Source of the DNA: Xylaria sp. FL1777
Taxonomy: Eukaryota; Ascomycota; Sordariomycetes; Xylariales; Xylariaceae
NCBI GenBank assembly: GCA_022578965.1
Contig: MU400525.1
Span: forward strand, 372,001-436,000
Direction: 5' to 3'
DNA length: 64,000 nucleotides
Below, piece after piece: positions 58,663 through 64,000 of the stretch. The notes below the pieces were generated by a model, which worked only from the letters and a program-made list of their open reading frames with translations, searched no databases and was not told where the DNA came from. Every line of letters begins with the position of its first letter. Positions within the stretch are counted from its first letter, which is position 1. A program made the translations under genes and the position numbers.

Positions 58663-59838
58663 ATGGCAACGAATCTAACCGCTGCTACCGACCTCCCTCC
58701 GCTCCCAACCTACACCCTCACCCAGGCCCCCGATGTGATATCATGGTTCCCCGACTTCTACCTATCCGCCATTGCGCCTGTCCTCGCATACTGGGTGGTC
58801 TCTCTGATCTTTCACGTCATTGATATCTACGACCTGTTTCCCCGATACAGGCTCCACACGCCTGCCGAGATTACGCAACGCAACCGAGCCACGCGATTCG
58901 AGGTCTTCCGCGATGTCATTATTCAGCAAATCATCCAGATCGGCATGGCCGTTGTGCTAGGCTATACCGACCCTCCGCAGATGACCGGCAGCGAGGACTA
59001 TGACGTCGCCGTCTGGGCAACCAGAGTTCGCCTCGCCCAGAGAGCTGTCCCTGGCATCCTTGGCCTCTTAGGAATCAACGCTGCTACTATCTCCAAGAAC
59101 ATGGCCATATCGCATCCCCTCTTGGCTGGTGCCCTCGCTGGCGGGTATTACCCGTCCCTTAGTACCAGCCTTGACGCAGCCGACGGCATCCTGGTTCCTA
59201 CATTCGCCACCTGGGAGCTCATGGTTGCTAAAGCCATTTACTACGTTCTCATTCCTGGCTTCCAGTTGATGGTCGCCGTAAGCGTCCTGGACACCTGGCA
59301 GTACTTCTTGCATCGTGGCATGCACATGAACAAGTGGCTATATAGTAAGTTCTACATTATTACTCGCTTCTTTACATAAGCAGCCGTTATTAACTCTGCA
59401 CTAGCCAAGTTCCACTCCCGACATCACCGACTTTACGTTCCCTATGCATATGGAGCGCTGTACAATCATCCACTCGAAGGTTTTCTCCTCGACACGTTAG
59501 GTGCTGGGTTAGCATACAAGGTTGCGGGTATGAGCGTGAAACAGGGCATTGCCTTCTTCATCTGCTCGACCATAAAGACTGTCGACGACCATTGCGGGTA
59601 TGCATTACCTTGGGATCCACTCCAGCACATTACTGGCAACAATGCTACATACCACGATATCCACCACCAAAGCTGGGGCATTAAGACCAACTTTTCCCAA
59701 CCCTTCTTCACATTCTGGGATCGAATACTAGGCACTATCTGGAAGGGCGACACTTCACTCAAATACAAGCGCTCTAGGATTAATGCAGCAAATAATCTAG
59801 AGACAGAGGCCAAGAAGGGGTCCGTCAAGGCTCAGTAG
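58663..59838 (+). CDS. SUR2: Sphingolipid C4-hydroxylase Sur2
   Basis: Sur2 is an ER membrane di-iron enzyme that hydroxylates C4 of dihydrosphingosine or dihydroceramide to form phytosphingosine species. Two exons (58663-59344, 59405-59838) with a 60-nt intron give 371 residues. The fatty-acid-hydroxylase His boxes are present: HRGMH near 217, HSRHH at 231-235 (created across the splice joint region LYTKF-H) and HDIHH near 311, together with DHCGY near 290. Hydrophobic segments near 35-55, 95, 135 and 195-210 fit several membrane spans. The N-terminal half (SWFPDFYLSAIAPVLAYWVV, IYDLFPRYRLH) is typical of fungal Sur2 rather than of Erg3/Erg25 sterol enzymes. It is divergent from TCTP. Confidence 0.95.
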
Positions 59839-60388
59839 GAATATGTCGCTCTTTGCAAGGCTTCGATTCGTTGTATCATTCTAGGGACTGTTTTCTTTTT
59901 TCATTCTATTTGTGGGTCATAAGGGAGCGATGAGATCCGGGTTGAATTGTGTCCAAGAGAAATGCCAATTTCAGAGTGGCTAGAGCGTTATCAGGCAGGC
60001 ACCTTAATGCTTGATGCCCAGATTCACTTCGATTAGTGGCTTGCTGCTCAAGATACTAGGCCACACGCACGCTCTTCCTATCCTGTGTAACACCACGGCT
60101 TGTATATTTCTGCTCGGGCTCACTAGGACTAGTCTTTGCGTTGTCGGGACTGAATCTTGTAAGGAGATAAAGTGTAATTGGATAAGGCTGTATACTCATT
60201 ACGAACAACTCACCACACCTACAGAGGTGGATAATAATAATATATTATTCAAATATGGATTTTGTACAGTTTCATGCCTGAACCGAGCCTGAACTCCGAC
60301 AAGGCAGGAAGTAACACTCTCTGATTCACCATCCATTCTTTAGCAGATTAATCCACTCTGTTGACCAAGAAGACGCGACTCTGGCTGT
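59839..60388. other. Intergenic between convergent Sur2 and DUF7704-like genes
   Basis: About 550 bases of 3' flank. A weak open frame at 60011-60292 shows no features. Nothing else is recognised. Confidence 0.5.
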
Positions 60389-61423
60389 TCAAGCGGCCTT
60401 TTTCTTCCCGGACCCTTCCTTACCATCTTCCACAGGTCCGAAAATGCCAGCAAGCGTCGCCAGACGCACAATGTTCAAAAATACACTGACGCCCACAGAA
60501 CCCCACAACATATCATTCCACTTCGAAAGACACTCGATTAGCAATGTCATTGAACGGGGGGTGTTCTAGTTTAGCTAAGGGGGTGACAATCGACTACGAG
60601 CAAATACGAACAAAATAATGGTGAAAGGACAGAGAGAGGGGGAGAGAGAAAGATTTCAAAATTGATGATGACATACCTCGGCGGGCTGCAGCAGGAGGTC
60701 CAGGCCGACTCCGACGTAACACGCCCAGATGTGACCGTAGTCGGCCAGCGAAACCGCCGCCAGGTACCGCCGCGCGATGCCGGCGTGGGTCGTCCAGCTG
60801 CAGATCACGGCCATGGCGGCGAGGAGCAGGTACACGTTTACGAGCTGCAGGGTCACGATCTGGGCCTGTGGGATGGTTAACGGGGGACAAGATAAAAAAA
60901 ACAAAGGAAGGGGAAGGAGGGTTGTGGATTCCGGGCTCAGGAATTGAGCCTCGTTGATAGATAGGCAGATGGATGAATGGCTAGATCTTTACTATGCAGT
61001 TACCGGCGAACGCTGGCCCGAGGATCCTTGGGAGCTACCGGGGCAGAAGCCTCGGGGTGAAAGGGAGACATGGTATGAATAACCAGGAACAGAGACGAAC
61101 CTGGGGCGGGAAAGACGAAGGGTCTGCTGGTAGTTCATAGTTTTGCGCCTGTCTGGCGTAGAAGGTGGATGGGTCTTGGAGTGTGGTGATATATGCCAGC
61201 ACGCTATTATGTATCGTAAGCACTGCCTTTCAACGACACGTTTGGTTTATATTGGAACGATGCGTTCCAGTGCCCTTTTTTTTCAGACTTCCAGTCATCG
61301 ACGGGCGATGTAGGACATGGTAACTCCACGCATGCCTTCGGGAGAGGGAAACACGTACAGCAGCGCAGGCTCGACGATCCCGAAGACCACGAATGGGAAC
61401 GTCGGTAAGCAGGTGACGGCCAT
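60389..61423 (-). CDS. Small four-helix membrane protein, DUF7704-like, with C-terminal KKAA
   Basis: Four exons on the minus strand (61423-61359, 61203-61101, 60865-60677, 60520-60389) give 162 residues, with donors GTACGT, GTTCGT and GTATGT. The N-terminus reads TFPFVVFGIVEPALLVLAYIT (first membrane helix, spanning the intron 1 joint), then QDPSTFYARQAQNYELP, QIVTLQLVNVYLLLAAMAVI, the YGHIWACYVGVGLDLL helix and a last LWGSVGVSVFLNIVRLATLAGIF helix. This layout matches the fungal DUF7704 family of unknown function. The tail GKKKAA ends in KKAA, a canonical dilysine COPI-retrieval motif, so an ER membrane site with cytosolic C-terminus is inferred. Introns are 155, 235 and 156 nt, long for this window. 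Exact function is not known. Confidence 0.75.
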
Positions 61424-64000
61424 GATAGTATGTGAAGACTGCTGTAGGCGAATTGCTCAATGAGATACCTAGCTCTCGATGAAAATAAGCATGAAAAATT
61501 AGCGACTTTGGCGTTATATAGCAGTGAGAATTATGAGAACAGCAAGACTCTGTTAGATGTAGGATTCTTGTTGATAAGTAGGGTCTAACCAATGAGAGGA
61601 GCCAATTTGTCACGACATAACTGTATGGTTTAAGTGGATTTGGGATTGAACATGCAGCTATACGAGCTCTTCCAACATGTCCAAACAAGCAACTATATAG
61701 AGATGGCATCTAATGCTTAAGCAACACGGTGATAAAAGCGCATTGAATAGACGGTCCTTTTACATTGATCCTTTACCCGGAAGATGATACTCTATACCAA
61801 CGAAAGTTTTCAGAGTCTCGCGCAGGATATCTATATCGTCCCACGCGTACATCCCACCTACTCTCTCCATCAGGGATAATCAGATACAATACGCAGTATG
61901 CTAAACTTATAATGTGTGACAGGAAGCAATAAATAATGTCGCAATTCACTACAGTTCCATAGGACAATCTCTACATGGGTATGAAGGAGCTACCGATACG
62001 GCCTAACTCAAGGGTATAGTTCGGGGGCACAGACACTAGAGGAGGTGATAACCTAGAGAACCCAAGACCGATACCATGATTTATGCGTATCCGTGAAACG
62101 AATCAACCGATTTATAACTGTGAAGGCTGGGGGTAGTGTCGGTACAGACAACATGCAGGTCGGTCGTTCTACCCGAGCAGCTTTTACTTCTCAATGACAA
62201 AAACTTGATGAGAAGCCAGATTCAACCATTATTACATCGATACGCATGTTAGTGATTCACTTGGTGTTGAAGTGAGAGATTCACATCAAATAAAGAAGAT
62301 ATTTCAGTTGGCGAATGCTAAGAAGTTGTGACGGTTCCAGAAAATCTATGATCTAGAAATCTATTAACAATTCCCCAGAGAGAGTACTTGGACTTGTACA
62401 AAGTGAAGTAAAAAGTAGTTCCAAATGCATCCTAAACTCTCTCCTTATATTTATATATCAGTATGTCATTCCAAAGCCCTGCTATAACTGCCCCAGCCAC
62501 CTGGAGTGTTTCAACAGGTTCCTTGGTGTATCCAGTGTGTCGTTGGTTGTTTATAGGAGTTCGTCGTGCTAGCTATGAGACAGAAGTTCTACATCTTTCT
62601 AGCTACTGTCAACCCAATTGCTAGACGATATTTTACAAAATCGTAGCGTGATTTACTGGCGATGGTAGGCTTAGCTGGGTTAGCTGAAGACACGGAGGAC
62701 GCTGGGGAGGACGGCTACTCTGGAGCGGGTAGATCTATGATAGTTTCTTGAGCAACTCCCTGGGCATTGGCGAGTTCTTCTATTTATGCTCAAGGGCATC
62801 AATCAAGCAGCAACGTACGAGGGAACGAACTCTTCACACTGGTATTGGGAATCTGGGTAGGTTTTTTGTCGAAGGATCATATTCAGCGTCACTGTTCGCA
62901 TCGCTCATCTCAAGCTATCTCAAATCCAATGTTATATAACAACCCGGAACTACGTAATTATAATACCCATTTGACCATCTAACTGTGAGAATTACCACAC
63001 ATTTCCCACATCACACGTTGCACTGAAACTCCAAGAAATCGATTTACATATTCCGCATTAGCCCTACTAGTATGAGACGTTGGGAATGTATCTATTGCTG
63101 TGTGCTATAGCTATTATTCCCACAACCCTAGCTCACATTCGTGCCATATCATAAAAGAACATAGTAAACTGTAGCAGATATCTCGATAGTATTTAGTTAC
63201 AGGCTTCTTGCACAACAATGCATACTTGCAATAAAAATTATTATAGCTATCCTAGTAATCTAGTTCTCCATTCCGGTACAAACAAGCAGGGGAAAGATCC
63301 GGGGAGGAGACCTACTTCGTAGGGTGGCTATCAAAAGTTATCCTGCTGGCAAAATATCACACCATAATTTAGCCTACCCTTAAAATTCCCGACACTCATA
63401 GCGTGCGCAGAACGATCGAGGAAATCTCGTTCAAACGATGATAGATAGGAAAATCTCCTTTCTTGTAAGTTGGACAAACATTATATGAAACTTGTGAGCT
63501 TTGGGTGATCAGTTCTGAGGACAATTTTATTCCTATTACTTAACCTGCGCTCTAGGTTGTGCGTATATAGACTGGGCCTGAATGTGTGCTTCTCACGATG
63601 ATTGTACGCGCAGACGAATCAATATCCTCAAATACGAAAGGAAGCCCCCTAATTTTAGAGCTAACTCCACGTACTCTGTCTATTGTTTTAGAAATATGCT
63701 GGTTAACGACAAATTTTAACCTGTATGTTGAGCCTGAATAGCATACTCTATCAAGAAGGTCTCTACACCATGGCCTAAGAAGGCGTCTGTCCAATCGCCA
63801 AAGACCACAATCCTCATCCCGACTCTGACAATTAGCACGCCTTCTCCCTCGTGACAAGAGATGAGCCGTCATATCCTAGTTGATCTCCTGTTATGTATTG
63901 AACGAGAGACACTAAAACTACCCAAAAACGATGATTGCGCTGGGGCGTTCTCATGATACGGTAGATGTGCCGTCAGCTGTGGCCGGAGCACCTTATTGAC
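61424..64000. other. Right-end gene-free stretch, about 2.6 kb
   Basis: AT-rich DNA without recognised genes. The first bases are the promoter of the DUF7704-like gene. A 106-codon frame at 63552-63872 (minus) and 60-70-codon frames at 62748-62982 have no domain features. No tRNA-like fold or terminal repeat was noticed; decayed repeats cannot be excluded by eye. Confidence 0.5.

Noticed and set aside
63552..63872. 106-codon frame on the minus strand near the window end
   Set aside because: Arg/Ser-rich without a recognised domain. It could be a fragment of something, but one short frame is not enough.

Overview
The window is nuclear DNA from a filamentous ascomycete (Pezizomycotina), most likely a Sordariomycete. 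Genes are protein-coding and spaced 0.3 to 5.5 kb apart. They carry short spliceosomal introns, mostly about 45 to 235 nt, with GT(A/G)NGT donors, CTGAC/CTAAT-like branch sites and YAG acceptors. The proteins match fungal families. The intergenic DNA is peppered with TAGGTA/TACCTA and TAGGTACC-type repeats. No tRNA, rRNA, CRISPR array, intact transposon or prokaryotic signal was recognised. Family assignments come from motifs read by eye; no database was searched. Exon joints were chosen by splice consensus, frame continuity and restoration of family motifs.

Layout, left to right. A Yta7/ATAD2-type AAA-ATPase/bromodomain chromatin protein (1792-6745, +). An amino acid permease with five exons (8166-10312, -). 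A roughly 2.9 kb gene-free stretch. The inner-ring nucleoporin Nup192 (13194-18570, -), divergent from the Tel1/ATM checkpoint kinase (about 20114-29201, +; first exon unresolved). A Vma22-like V-ATPase assembly factor (29783-30649, -). A gene-free stretch, then the Rho GTPase Cdc42 (34336-35385, +). A secretory-pathway agmatinase-like ureohydrolase with a signal peptide and a C-terminal KDEL (37043-38989, +). A 5.5 kb gene-poor block, then an Mrn1/Nrd1-type four-RRM protein (44525-46918, +). A histidine acid phosphatase with a hidden 3' exon (47922-49674, -), divergent from a mitochondrial PPR protein (50197-52851, +). The kinetochore protein Mis12/Mtw1 (53254-54635, -), divergent from a proline-rich Aim3-like protein (55444-56445, +). 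TCTP (56779-57583, -), divergent from the sphingolipid C4-hydroxylase Sur2 (58663-59838, +). A small DUF7704-like membrane protein ending in KKAA (60389-61423, -). The last 2.6 kb has no recognised gene.

The genes are mostly conserved housekeeping functions (chromatin, nuclear pore, DNA-damage signalling, polarity, kinetochore, translation, sphingolipids, V-ATPase assembly). They do not form an operon-like or metabolic cluster, and I found no clear new multi-gene system. The points most worth a second look are: the Tel1 TAN motif split over two tiny exons; an ER-targeted (signal peptide plus KDEL) ureohydrolase with a G-quadruplex-capable coding repeat just before the KDEL; a KKAA retrieval signal on the DUF7704-like protein; a bromodomain whose acetyl-lysine-anchoring Asn looks replaced by Asp; a TCTP intron whose retention would end the protein at once; and large disordered expansions in Mis12 and Vma22.
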